Source of the DNA: Leishmania martiniquensis | Taxonomy: Eukaryota; Euglenozoa; Kinetoplastea; Trypanosomatida; Trypanosomatidae | Assembly: GCF_017916325.1 (NCBI RefSeq) | Contig: NC_090171.1 | Coordinates: 2,345,501 to 2,409,500 of the forward strand | DNA: 64,000 nt | Direction of reading: 5' to 3' | Shown here: one piece after another, positions 20,393 to 30,657 of the stretch | Position numbering within the stretch: the first letter of the stretch is position 1 | Layout: each line of letters opens with the position of its first letter | The notes under the pieces: model-generated | Told to the model about the DNA's origin: nothing | Database searches by the model: none | Seen by the model: only the letters and a program-made list of their open reading frames with translations | Translations under genes and position numbers: made by a program

Positions 20393-22626
20393 TGGATACG
20401 AAAGGGCGACAGAAGGCGCGAGGTTCGGGAGCGAACGGGCGTGAGTGAGCCGAAACCAGCAGACGGGCGAGGGCAGAGACACAGAAGCAGACCGAATCGG
20501 CAAATGTCACTGCGGAACAAATGGGGGTGAATGAGCGGAGAAGGCGAGAGGGAAGGCGAGGTGCTAAAACAACGAGACAGACGAAAAAGGGATCAATAAG
20601 GCCAAGATGCGGAGCCAGCGCGCGAGTCAAGAAAGCGCAGTCGCCGAAAAAGAGGGGGAGAGGATATGTGTGTGCGAGAGAGAGAGAGACAGAGAGAGGC
20701 AGAGTGCGCGCACGCGTGCAGGGGCAGACACCGGCAGGAGCAAAGAAGACGCGCGCCCAAGAAGCACTCGCTTAACCTAATGAGGTACGGGGAGGGAGGG
20801 AGGGAGACCGTGCGTCGCTTTGGAGCAGAAGGGTCAAACCTCAGAAAAGGAAGGGAGTCGGGGGGGACGCGCCCAGACCAAAACAGGAGAGGGTGTGAGG
20901 GGGTAAAAGGAGGCGAAGGGGCACCCGCCTGACGGCCTACAGTGTGTTGTTCACGAGAGAGGGTGTGGAGTGGGGTGGGGTGCCAGAAGGCGTGCGGGAG
21001 CCCGAGTGCCTTCGCATGCCAATTCGTCCGAAAGAGAAAGAGACCTTCTTTGGGTGTGCGCTATGTCGCTCTCCCGCCGTGGGCGGGGTGCACACCTGCT
21101 CGATGGCGCTAACGATGCCGAAGCCCAAGAACGATTGTTTGAGGAAAAACCACGTGCGGTGTGCTCCGACTAAACGCCGCAAAACCGAAACTGTGAGCGA
21201 CGCGCACGCCAACGTTACTGTCGCTCGAAATGCTCCGAAAGCTAAGGTGGTAAAAGATGGGGAAAAGACAGCAAAAGGCGCCTCGTACACAGAGAGGTAC
21301 GCGAACAAGTTGAGCGATACAGTCAGGTGAAAGTATGCAGTGACAACGTAAACCTGCTGTCAATCTGGGGAGTCGTGTGCGCCGGCAAGGGCGTGTGCAG
21401 GAGGAGGGCGAGGTGCTAGGAAAGATTACAGGGACGAGCGGCCGCTACGTCGATCCCGTCTTTTTTTCTTTAGGCACCCCGGAAGGAATCAGGAATCAGC
21501 GTAGAGGTGAACAAGCCGAAAATGGAGAGGGCAAGAGAAAATGAAGACAGGAAGAGCAGGGCGAGAGAGAGTGTGTGTGCGTGTGTGTGTCCGTGCACAA
21601 ACCCAGCGAGGCTGCACAAGTTCCTAGGGCTCCCTTCCAAGCACGTGTGCTTATGCGCGCGTGCGTTATAATTTTTTTTGCTTGTGTCTTTGGCAGCCGA
21701 TTCGATGAATGGTGGCAAGGAGGGTGAAGTTGTATCTCTGTGTGTCTCTGTCCCTGTGAAAAGTGGCGGTGGTGTTTGTTAAGGGAGGTGCAGACGCCGA
21801 CGTGCTAATCTCGAATGCCCTTCTCTTCTTTCGGGCTCCCTTTTCGTTGGAGTGTCTGTGTGTGTGTGTGTGTGTAACGATGATGAGCTGCGCGTGTGCG
21901 TCGACGCTCAAGGATGACGTGCGACCCCACCAGGAACGGGTCGAGAACAATATGAGAGAGAGTGAATGTGATAGAGGTAATGCGTCTCGAAGGGTGTGGT
22001 GATTTTGTTCGTGGCTTCATCGAAGCTGCAACCGTGATGCGGAAGCCGGAACACGCTACGCGACTCCTCTCTACAAAGCAGCGCCAAACTCCTTCCGTCC
22101 GCAGGCAGCAGATGCGGTCAGCATCGGCAGGGCTCACCTTTACGCGCGCGCTCTCGCAGCGCTACCGGCCTCTCCCTAAAGGCGCTCTTTCCCCCTTCTC
22201 GCCATAGTGCAGCCTCTTTGGGGGGAGCCCCCGTAGGATACCCCTGGGCCATCGCGACTCCTCCATGTGTCCATGCCTCAGTGCTTGTGTGTGTGTTTTT
22301 CTTGTTTTCGTCCCCTTTCTCACAAAGAGGCAGTCTTCCAGACACAGGAGCACTGTTGGGGATTCTCTTCATGAGCCCGGTGGCGCCACCGCCGCTTGCG
22401 AGTAACCTCTTTGGTGCGCATATGAAGGTCGTGTGTTTGCCTCATGACGTGACCGAGGCACGTACCGAGACACAGAGGCATAGCAGCAACCCCTCGCGTG
22501 ATGCACGCATAGCCTTTTCTGATAAGTACATCATCAGCAGAGGACGAATAGTTGTGGTTGTCAGCATGAGTGCACCTGCACACATATGGAGACACCATTC
22601 GCTCGGAAAAAAAAACGTCGCCTCGA
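20393..22626. other. Intergenic spacer between CNOT10 and centrin genes
   Basis: No gene recognised in 2.2 kb. Purine-rich plus-strand blocks at about 20538-20560 and 20648-20700 could supply the splice-signal pyrimidine tract for CNOT10. TG/CA repeats occur near 21571-21590 and 21858-21875. A plus-strand frame of 128 codons near 20944-21330 is judged a chance ORF. Confidence 0.55.
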
Positions 22627-23124
22627 TCACTTGTCTGACTTCAACATCTTTATGAACTCCTCACGGGAAATGCGGTCGTCTCGGTCGAGCACGTCGCACT
22701 CACGAATAAGTTCGTGCAGCACATCCTCTGGGATGTCCTCGCCCACCTCCGCCGCTACCCGCTTCAGGTCATCGAGAGAGATAAACTCTGACTTGCCTTC
22801 TGTGAAGAGCGGAAAGGCAAGGTCCAACTCGTCGTCGTTTTCCTCGGAAAAAAAGCGCTGGCGCATGACAGCCTCAAACTCACTGAGCACCAGGTTGCTA
22901 GAGACGCCGCCACGATCCATCTCCGACACAAGCTTGCGCACCGCGTCCTTGTCGGGTTCGTACCCGAGCGCGCGCAAGGCCACCTTCAGGTCGTTTGGCG
23001 TCACCGTGTTTACGCCCTTTACATCCAGAACGCGAAACGCCTCCTCTATATCCCGCTTCTGCTGGTCTGTCAAGTCGCGAGGCAATCGGCAGCCATCCGC
23101 GGTGGAGAACGCTGTGTTGATCAT
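22627..23124 (-). CDS. Centrin-like protein with degenerate EF-hands
   Basis: 165 residues from ATG at 23124 (MINTAFSTADG). It aligns along its length with centrin: LTDQQKRDIEEAF, LKVALRALGYEP, a central linker, LKRVAAEVGEDIPEDVL and the final ISREEF helix. The four loops corresponding to EF-hands lack the canonical acidic ligands. Loop 1 is DVKGVNTVTPND, loop 2 begins DRGGVSSN, loop 3 begins TEGKSEF, and loop 4 (DVLDRDDRISREE) is one residue too long. Calcium binding is therefore probably weak or absent. Centrins organise basal bodies and flagellar inner-arm dyneins. From memory the syntenic T. brucei gene next to CNOT10 is centrin 3, an inner-arm dynein component, so this is likely its orthologue. 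Confidence 0.85.
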   Translation of the reverse strand: MINTAFSTADGCRLPRDLTDQQKRDIEEAFRVLDVKGVNTVTPNDLKVALRALGYEPDKDAVRKLVSEMDRGGVSSNLVLSEFEAVMRQRFFSEENDDELDLAFPLFTEGKSEFISLDDLKRVAAEVGEDIPEDVLHELIRECDVLDRDDRISREEFIKMLKSDK

Positions 23125-25382
23125 GGATGCAAGAGGCGAGGACGTTGATATGCGCAGTACCCAGATCGCCCCCAGTCGCAGATTGCCACACAAAGCTTTC
23201 GCGAAGGTACGAAAATGAAAGGCAGAAACGTTGAACCGGACTTCCACGGTTACTGGATGATCTCTCGAAAGCACGGCGGTGGCAGATCCTATGCCTCCAA
23301 GCACTAGACGAGTGCCTCCGTCACACACATGTATGTGTGTGTATAATGACATGATCGCACAAGACGAGTATCAGCGGCACAGCGGAAGGTACAAAAGAGG
23401 GGGGAAGCACACAAACAGAAGAGGGCGGCAGAGGTGCATGCGAGAGGTCGCAAGGATCCAATGGAAACTAAAAGACGCCCTGTCGAGCATCGATGCCGCG
23501 TGAGCTCTCGAACCGTGGCAGACCACTGCACCTACTCGTTTGAGCGGTGGCGTAGCACCCACGCATCTGCGCGGAGCCCTACGCGTCCGGTGACGGGGGA
23601 CGACGGCGGTTTGCTGCGAAGGCAGCGAGTCGAGTTGGCATCTGTAAGGGTGAGTTCGCCGCGACGTGGGCGGCATTTCTCTATTTGAATAGGAAATACA
23701 CGAAAGCGAGGGGCGCACAAATAGGAAGCGAAACCGCTAAAAAGGAAAGACATCGCACACATACGTGGCAGCTGCACTGACCAAAAGTCAGGCACACACA
23801 GGGGAAGAAAAGTCGCAGTGGGGGGAGGGAGGAGGAAGCGGGAGGAGCTGTCGAGGGGGCCGCCTCCGTTCGTGAGTGATACCTGATGGTGGTTGGAAAG
23901 GAAAGAAACACGCGCATGCGATGCGTTTTTGCTCACGGCCTCTCACAAGATGGTAGTGACATCCGCCACAGCTGAGCGGCGCGCTCCGCCTCGGGTAAAT
24001 GAGGGCGAAAACAAAAGGGGGGACAAAACGGGGAGCACAAGAGAGGAGAACCTTCCCGACACACACAAAGAAAAGCCTTCCTCTTCTCTGCGAAATCGAC
24101 TATGGATAGTGATGCGTAAGAGGACTGTTCGGTGTGCTCAAAGAAGAGCTTATGGGGTTGGAGGGGGGACGCGTGTGACCAGAGAAGGCAATACTACGCT
24201 GTATAGGCGTGTCGATGTCATCCAGGCGGGACCACGTACGATTGGGCTTTCCCCGCGAGGAATCATTGAACAAAAGGGTCACTCGTTTCGACTTCTCAGA
24301 TACAGATCATCGCCACATGATGTGCGCGTGCACACGGGCCTGTAGCCATGCACTCGACTCTCTCGCCCTCCTCCCTGTGCGCGCGCGGAGACGGGGACAT
24401 GCAATGCTGCAGCGGTCAGCCTACAGAAACGCACCTGAGAGCGGAGATGTCTTCGGGGGAGTCGAGTTGACGTAGACCACGTGGCGCCGAACATGCGGGC
24501 AAGTGAAAAGAGTTGTTCACGGAAGTACGAAGGAGAGGACAATGCACCAGTTCTCTCACAGGTCCTTGATGAGCGGCATCGCAAGTACAGATACCCGCTT
24601 TCGTTTGTTTGTTTTTTGTGTGTGATGACATATTGCTGCCGCTGCTGCTGTCATGCCGATAGGCGGACCCGCATCCTTGAACGCGCGCCTCCACGGCAGG
24701 AACACCGCCAACAACAGCTCCAGCAACAACAACACCCGAGGAGTTGCACGTACACACACACGTGATGTGAGTGCAGGTGAGATGCTCTGCAAGAATAGAA
24801 CTAACCGCGTTTGTGCGTGGATCGGGCGTACGAGCTCGTGTACTTCCTCGTCTCCTAAATCGTGTCCCCTCCTGCCCTCCATCTCCGCAACGCCTCCCGC
24901 TTTTCGTTGCCATGACTGCGCTGCGGATTTCGCTTTTGTTCGATGGATATCAACGCATATGTTAATATATAAATATATGTATATATATTTATATATTTAT
25001 ATCCGCACACATACGTAAGCGCAGTGGCTTCCCCCTCTGGGTCTCTTTCCTGCACCCGCAGCGCCCATGGCTGAGCAGCTGAGAGAAGGGCGCAGCATCT
25101 TGAGCAGGGGGAGGCGGAGGACACACACAAGAGCGAAGACGCGTTCACACCCTCACGAGGACGAGGGCACACACACGGTAACAGTTCTTTCGTACCAAGG
25201 CCCGCAACGCATAAGGTGCGAGCCAGAGAGAAAGCTGAAGCGCAGGCTGCCTGTAGGGCAGGAACGCCGTCGGGCTCGAGCAGTGCCCCAACGTGTGACC
25301 AAGTCGGCCCGACGAGCCCTTCGCTGCGCTTCGACTCCCTTCAGCAGGCACACTTATTTTGTCGCGTTCGTATCTCACCTGC
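23125..25382. other. Spacer between centrin and selenoprotein K genes
   Basis: No protein gene recognised. The part nearest 25382 is the 3' UTR of the SelK gene and should contain its SECIS element. By eye I found several ATGA motifs on the minus strand but none with a convincing quartet, stem and AA loop. An AT-rich tract is at 24963-25002 and a purine-rich block at about 23819-23852. Confidence 0.55.
24963..25002. repeat. AT-rich alternating tract
   Basis: Forty bases almost wholly A and T, in mixed TATA/AAATATA units, inside an otherwise GC-rich region. It lies in the probable 3' UTR of SelK, about 380 bases past its UAA, so AU-rich regulation or a polyadenylation zone is possible. Confidence 0.8.
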
Positions 25383-25745
25383 TTAACTCCGTCATCCAGA
25401 GGCGCAGCCTCCAGAAATCGGTGGCTTTGGCAGTGTATGTACATTGCCGCCGCGGCGGTTGGTAGCGGCAGCCCAATCGCTATTCCTTCCGCCGCCAAGC
25501 GCCTGACCACCGCCACCGCGGCGGTTGAGCATCGCCCGAAGCGAGCCCAATATACCCCCACCGATGGCTGGCGCATTTGCCGCACGAGGCGCCGGATGTT
25601 GATATTCCTCTACGACCTCCATCACTGGTCGTGTCGTGAAGAGCGTTTGAACAAAGAGGGAAAGCATCGCCCATAGCGCGAGAAGAAAGCCCCGCACGGT
25701 GAATGGCTTCTTCTCCACGACACGGCCATTGTGAATGTACGCCAT
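25383..25745 (-). CDS. SELK: Selenoprotein K, with in-frame UGA read as selenocysteine
   Basis: Start ATG is at 25745 (MAYIHNGRVVEKKPF), matching the SelK N-terminal pattern (MVYISNGQV in mammals). A single membrane helix spans about 18-38. It is followed by a Gly/Arg/Pro-rich cytosolic tail with GGGG runs. The frame meets TGA at 25392-25394, then reads Arg, Ser and TAA at 25383-25385. The UGA is thus third from the end, the place of Sec in animal SelK (GGUGR). With Sec at residue 118 the protein has 120 residues; stopping at UGA would give 117. SelK sits in the ER membrane and is linked to ER-associated degradation and protein palmitoylation. Kinetoplastids are known to make SelK, SelT and SelTryp. 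The SECIS was not located by eye. Confidence 0.85.
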
Positions 25746-26382
25746 CTATGATATCACCTCAAGAACTGCGGTATGAGTGCCAGGCATCAACACCCGTCCC
25801 TCGACACACGCCACGATGATTAGGGACAGTGTAGCACGACAGCGAGGGAGTCGGACGCCCCGAGGCAAGACGGAGGGCATGGATCGCACGCGAGATGGGG
25901 AGAGGAGGCGAAGAAAGCGGAAGCCGTTGAGCACAAAAGGATTCCCACTCGGAAAGATGGCATCGGAGTACCGCACAGGTAGGAACCTGAGAACCAAGAA
26001 GCACGCGAGAGGGGAAGGAGAGGGTCTGCGCAAACGAGGCGACGCCGCAGGCTGCCCCCAAGCCGTCACAGCAACGTCGCATACCGATACGGAGGGAAGC
26101 GAAGAAGGGGCCTTCCGCAGGCGTTCGGCTGCCATTTTACAGCACAGTTATATATATATTTATACTCGCACAGACTGACAGACAGGCAGAGTGCCACTCC
26201 ATCTGTAGAGTGCTCTTTCACTTCACGAATTGACCTTTGGCCGTTTCTTCTTTTCGCTTCCTTGCGCGGCAGCTCTTACGCCGCGTCCGCACGAGGGAGC
26301 ATTCGCAGCAGAAAATGTATGTCAACGGTCACACAAAGAAATCCTTTTGCAAGGCTACGCTAGCAACTTCACGCGCACTCCC
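25746..26382. other. Spacer between SelK and CTU1 genes
   Basis: No gene recognised. A purine-rich stretch on the plus strand at about 25893-25923 offers a splice-signal pyrimidine tract about 150 bases upstream of the SelK start. A short TA run occurs near 26149-26164. Confidence 0.5.
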
Positions 26383-27351
26383 TCACAAAATTGTTCGTCG
26401 CAGCGCCGCCGAGGGGTCTCCACGCGCGAGCGACTCTAGCAGCACACACGCTCGGCAGAGGCGCTGACTCGTCAAGTAGCCACACTTTTTGCACGGCTTG
26501 GGTGCGCTTGTCGGCACCGCCTCCTGCGCCTGCACCTCCAGGTGCTCTCCACTGTAGACGGTGTCTGCGATGCTGCGGGGCCGCACAGCTTCCAACTCCT
26601 TCACGAGCGCCCGAGCAGTGCCTCGAAAAGCCTCCTTGGCGTAGGTGCACTCAGTGGTGAAGTAGTCGAGCTCTTTGAAGTGCGCGTAGAGCACAATCTC
26701 CTTCTCGTAGGCATACTTGAGTGGCTTCACACGTGGCAAGATGCCCTCGCCGGCGCTGACGGCACTCGTGCAGCGAGACAGCCGCGGCGCATCGGAGCGA
26801 AGGACATTCATGAGAATGGTCTCTGCCATGTCGTCGGCGTTATGGCCCGTCGCGATCTTGTCTGCCTTGATGAGGGCCGCCCCCCTTTCCAGGGCCTGGC
26901 GCCGGAAGACGCCGCAGAACGTGCAGTTGTTGCGCAGTCCAACAACGCGCACAATGTCGTCCATCGTCCAACCGAAGATGTCGCGGTACGACAAGATGTG
27001 CAGGGGCAGACCGTAGAAGGCTGAGTTTCGCTTCACGGTTTCAAGGCTGTCGTCGCGGTAGCCGACGATGCCTTCATCGATGCTGACCAGCTCAATGCGA
27101 ATGCCGTACTTGTGTCGTTTATTGAGCGTGTCCAGCAGATGCAGCAGAACAGTACTGTCTTTGCCGCCGCTCGCTCCGCAAGCGACCACATCACCAGGCG
27201 CAAAGAGGCGCTCCGCTTGAATGGTCTCGTGGATCTCAGCCTCGAAGACGGCAAAGAAGCACTGACGGCACAGAAGCCGTCCGTCGCGCGGCCGCTTCAC
27301 CGCAGCCCGCTCCACGCTGCACCTGCTACACAGAAGCTTCGGTGTTGGCAT
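26383..27351 (-). CDS. CTU1: Cytosolic tRNA 2-thiolation protein 1 (Ncs6/CTU1)
   Basis: 322 residues from ATG at 27351 ([11 protein letters not shown]); the open frame extends upstream only to a GTG. An N-terminal zinc-ribbon half is formed by C8, C11, C28 and C31. The PP-loop ATPase signature SGGKDS is at 61-66, CTFC (C143, C146) is in the middle, and C235 follows. GHNADDMAE is at about 169-177. A C-terminal CxxC pair of pairs (C287, C290, C299, C302) closes the protein. Length and order match eukaryotic CTU1 throughout. With CTU2 it adenylates and thiolates U34 of tRNAs for Lys, Glu and Gln using sulfur from Urm1, giving mcm5s2U. Loss affects decoding speed and thermotolerance in other organisms. 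No features are missing. Confidence 0.95.
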   Translation of the reverse strand: MPTPKLLCSRCSVERAAVKRPRDGRLLCRQCFFAVFEAEIHETIQAERLFAPGDVVACGASGGKDSTVLLHLLDTLNKRHKYGIRIELVSIDEGIVGYRDDSLETVKRNSAFYGLPLHILSYRDIFGWTMDDIVRVVGLRNNCTFCGVFRRQALERGAALIKADKIATGHNADDMAETILMNVLRSDAPRLSRCTSAVSAGEGILPRVKPLKYAYEKEIVLYAHFKELDYFTTECTYAKEAFRGTARALVKELEAVRPRSIADTVYSGEHLEVQAQEAVPTSAPKPCKKCGYLTSQRLCRACVLLESLARGDPSAALRRTIL

Positions 27352-27916
27352 CAATGTGCTACGCCGACCCACTGTGTGGCCTGCGAGGAAGTGAAATGCG
27401 GTGCAGAGGAAAAGGAGGAGCCCGCCTTGAGCCCTTCCGCACAGAAAACGCAGCGGGCCTCACTAGAAAGCGTCGAATGCGGCACAGCCGACATGAGGCG
27501 AAGGGCGCGTTTGAGTTGTGGGGCAGCGATGCGGCCGAGTCTCCACACGGGGGGTGCCGTGTGAACCATTTCAGGCAGAACAAAAAAAAGGGTAAGAGAA
27601 TTTGGTAAGTAAAGGAGAAAGTGCAGGCAACAGCACGTGCGAGGGACGAGAAGAGCGATGTAGGCATCACAGCAATCAGCTGAGGCGCGCGAGGCCGCCC
27701 ACACCTTCCCGTTGTCGCTGTACCCGCTCCCAGGAACGTCTACGCTGTGTCGTCTGCAAACGCCTCAACCTCTGTTCTAGAAAATGTGCATCTTTTCGCA
27801 CTAGACGCAGATGTCCCCCGACCTCGACGCTGTTAGAGAGCCATTCCCCTTCCCCCACTGAGCACGTGCGGGACATCGGGCTCTCAAAGCGACCGGTGTC
27901 CCCGTCCCACCCACTG
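27352..27916. other. Spacer between CTU1 and the 679-residue gene
   Basis: No gene recognised. A purine-rich plus-strand block at about 27403-27419 lies some 55 bases upstream of the CTU1 start and is a candidate splice-signal tract. Confidence 0.5.
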
Positions 27917-29956
27917 CTACCTCCACGGCGAGTGCCGCACGACCACGGTGGGCTTCGCGAGCAGCGTTGAAAACACCCGGCTTTCCATGGACTCGAGGTG
28001 CCGCGGTTGCCGCTGAACGTCCATCGAATAGCGAGGAGCGCGTGCAGCGCTTGCTGAAGTTGCGACCCCAACGCTGACGAAGCTACTGGCCGAAACGGAT
28101 GAAGACGCAGGTGGGTGCACGAGTCCGCTCGTCCACACCGAGCCAGTCGGCGGCGCAGGAGCTGGCGGGGGGCCCTTGCGCGGTGGTAACGACGCGGGCA
28201 TAGCCGAGATAGCAGCGACATCCGGCCCAATGAAGGAGGCAATATCAGAGTAATAGGCGCTGTCCTCACCTGGGAGTGAGCGTTGCACAATGATGGACGC
28301 GGGCGGCTCCTGTTGCTTTTCTGTGCTGCCGTTGGTTGCCAGTGGTGTCCTCACCAGCTGGGAGGCATACCTGGCCTGCGGGCCCTCGAGCACAGCATGC
28401 TGCAGGGACGGCGAAGGTGGTGCCGATACGCTGATTGGTGTCCGCGCAGCCATCGCAGGCGGGCGTGGTGCCTCTAGAACCTTTGCAGGCGATATAGTGT
28501 CGTCGCGGAGACGCTTCTGTACGTCTGAGAAGCTTGCCCAAAGCGACGTCACACTTGCCTGCATCGCGGCCAGCTCTCGCCGCCCCTGCTCACTGTGTCT
28601 CTGAAGCGCAGCCTCTATTGCTGTGGCTTTGTCCATTGAGCGCCGCGCCATTCCGTCGAAAGTGTCTCGCTGAGCGGCAACCTGCCGGCGCAGGTCCCCG
28701 TGTGCTTGGACGAGGGACGCGTACTGCATCTGCTGCTTTTGAAGGAGCTGCTGCATCTGCCGTAGTGATGCCTTCATCTGCGCGATGTCCGTCGATACCG
28801 GTTGGAGAGACGATACCGCGTATACGTCATCGTTTGGAAGCTGCGTGTCCGAAGCGCAATCGTTGCTGGGCAGCCTCCTCGCCAGCCCAAGAGATCCGCC
28901 CTGCGCAGCCTTATCAGCCGACGATAAGGACCCTTGGCTGCCACGCACGCGAATCGCGAAGCTGCTTAGCTTCGGCATTGGGCGGAGGGACGATGACGCA
29001 GACGGAACAGCCGAATCTGCCGATGAAGCGGCTACGCGGGCTTCGTGAGCACCTTTCGCAATCGACCCCGTGGGAGCCTCGGAGCGTGTGCTGCTAAGCT
29101 CATCGATGGTACTCGGTAGTGCCGAGTCGCCTGCCGCAGCTGTCCTACCATCCGACGTACCTCCGTGCGCGCTGGCTGAACCTGCGTGGAGAGCGCTCGT
29201 TGGGTGGCGGTTGGATAACCTCGACTCTGCTTTACTATCGTTTGATGGGCTACAAGAAGCCCCAGAGTAGTGCTTGGAAGCTGCCATCGTGGGATAGACA
29301 GCGGAACTTTTCGGCTTGCTTGGGGTAGACCAATGAGATGCAGCAGGGGTGGCGGCAAGACGGTCTGGTGAAGGGGACCGAAAGCTAGACGATGTGCACG
29401 ACGATAGACGCGCACGTGCACCTGAGCCCCTCGACGACAAATCCGTTTCACGGCCTAGGCTTTTCAACTTGACAAGAGCCGAAGGTGAAGAAGGCGGCGG
29501 CGGAGCCGGTGGTGAGGTTGCGCTGCCGAAAACGTCCGAGTTGGCCACCCAGGAAGGCGAAGAGCGTCTTCGCGGTTCCGCGGAAGCGTAGTTCCACGAC
29601 GATGCGGGTGAAAGGGGACTGGATGAGGGGACATCCGTGGGGGCCGATGATGGAGAGCGCAGGAGCTGCCGCGTCGTTGTGGGATCCGATTTTCCTGGAG
29701 AGGCAGTGAGGCGATTGTCTTTGCCGTTGCTGGTGCTGCGGCGCAGGCGAGTCAAGCGGCTCAGTTTGTTCAGCCGGTGGTAAAATTCGAGGCCCGACAA
29801 GGCCGTCCCGTGGGCTGCCGGCGCCGGGCGCTTCAAGGGGGAGCGTTGCCGAGGCTTTGTGGGAAGGGGGCACTTCTCACAGCAGTCGAGGTGCGCCTTC
29901 ATCAGAGGAAACGTCGTTTCCTCGCCACAATAAACGCATGCGGTCACGGTACTCAT
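27917..29956 (-). CDS. Hypothetical protein with N-terminal zinc-finger-like motif and coiled coil
   Basis: 679 residues from ATG at 29956 (MSTVTACVYCGEETTF), ending TAG. Residues 7-29 contain Cys-x2-Cys, then His and Cys residues (AHLDCCEKCP), resembling a small C2HC or TRAF-type zinc finger. The rest is mostly disordered: Ser/Pro/Arg-rich from 35 to 390, a coiled coil at about 395-485 (QMKASLRQMQQLLQKQQMQY and onwards), then a Pro-rich tail. No catalytic motif is seen. The combination suggests a scaffold or cytoskeletal adaptor, but no family is recognised. It sits next to another Ser-rich protein of unknown function. Its codon use is normal and the frame is uninterrupted. Confidence 0.75.
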   Translation of the reverse strand: MSTVTACVYCGEETTFPLMKAHLDCCEKCPLPTKPRQRSPLKRPAPAAHGTALSGLEFYHRLNKLSRLTRLRRSTSNGKDNRLTASPGKSDPTTTRQLLRSPSSAPTDVPSSSPLSPASSWNYASAEPRRRSSPSWVANSDVFGSATSPPAPPPPSSPSALVKLKSLGRETDLSSRGSGARARLSSCTSSSFRSPSPDRLAATPAASHWSTPSKPKSSAVYPTMAASKHYSGASCSPSNDSKAESRLSNRHPTSALHAGSASAHGGTSDGRTAAAGDSALPSTIDELSSTRSEAPTGSIAKGAHEARVAASSADSAVPSASSSLRPMPKLSSFAIRVRGSQGSLSSADKAAQGGSLGLARRLPSNDCASDTQLPNDDVYAVSSLQPVSTDIAQMKASLRQMQQLLQKQQMQYASLVQAHGDLRRQVAAQRDTFDGMARRSMDKATAIEAALQRHSEQGRRELAAMQASVTSLWASFSDVQKRLRDDTISPAKVLEAPRPPAMAARTPISVSAPPSPSLQHAVLEGPQARYASQLVRTPLATNGSTEKQQEPPASIIVQRSLPGEDSAYYSDIASFIGPDVAAISAMPASLPPRKGPPPAPAPPTGSVWTSGLVHPPASSSVSASSFVSVGVATSASAARAPRYSMDVQRQPRHLESMESRVFSTLLAKPTVVVRHSPWR

Positions 29957-30657
29957 GCAAGGACGTTCTGTTCGACCTCCTAGACCATACCTTTGTGCGT
30001 CACGATTTACGCGGGTAGGCCAAGCGTTCGTGCGACCGACACCTAAAAGGGGGAACGCAACTTCGAGGTGGTGCAGGTAATACCTCGGCCCCCGAAATAT
30101 CTATGAATGCGCTTCTTGGGAACTTCTTCCGGGATGAGGAGGGGGGATGTGAGCTGCAGCAGCAAGCACCGCCGTTAAGAGCCATGTGGAGAGGGGAGCA
30201 ATAGTCACGAGTGAAGAGAACAGCGGAAGAGAGGGGGGACGCACCATGGCCGACATTAGAACGCGCGAATGAAAGTGCAAGCAGGATGGCGGATGGCCAA
30301 ACCGCATCAGGAAGGAAAGCGCGGAAGGAGAGGCGCCAGCCCGAGAAGGCCATGCCTCCAGCTGCGGCTACGCGTCTGCAGCCACAGAGGGCACACGCAC
30401 ACTCGCAGGCCTCCTCGAGTGCCGGCAGTAACCTTTTCACAGACACCCGCATCTGCCGCGGTGTCCGCTGGTCTGCTTCGTCGGCGGTTGTCTCGTCGCG
30501 TTCTTGTGAGTGGCGAGGAATGGAGGATTAGGTATTGGAGTGCGGCTCATCTCACAGAAGCTTAGGTCCCTTGCCTGAACGCAAGCCCTCCGATAAAAAC
30601 AAAAGATAACGCTCCCATGTCGGCCTCTTCCCTATGAACATATAGCACCTGTGCGTC
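29957..30657. other. Spacer between the 679- and 871-residue genes
   Basis: No gene recognised. A purine-rich plus-strand stretch at about 30205-30240 may serve as the splice-signal pyrimidine tract for the 679-residue gene. Confidence 0.5.

Noticed and set aside
20944..21330. Plus-strand 128-codon open frame
   Set aside because: Opposite to every supported gene, no recognisable domain and ordinary spacer composition; judged a chance ORF.
24601..24660. ATGAC...GTCAT hairpin on the minus strand as the SelK SECIS
   Set aside because: It has plain complementary ends rather than the non-Watson-Crick quartet, and no AA in the loop at the right distance, so it does not meet the SECIS pattern.
25021..25382. 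GCAGG...CCTGC pairing just after the SelK UAA as a SECIS
   Set aside because: The stem is only about nine base pairs and lacks the 3' GA of the quartet.
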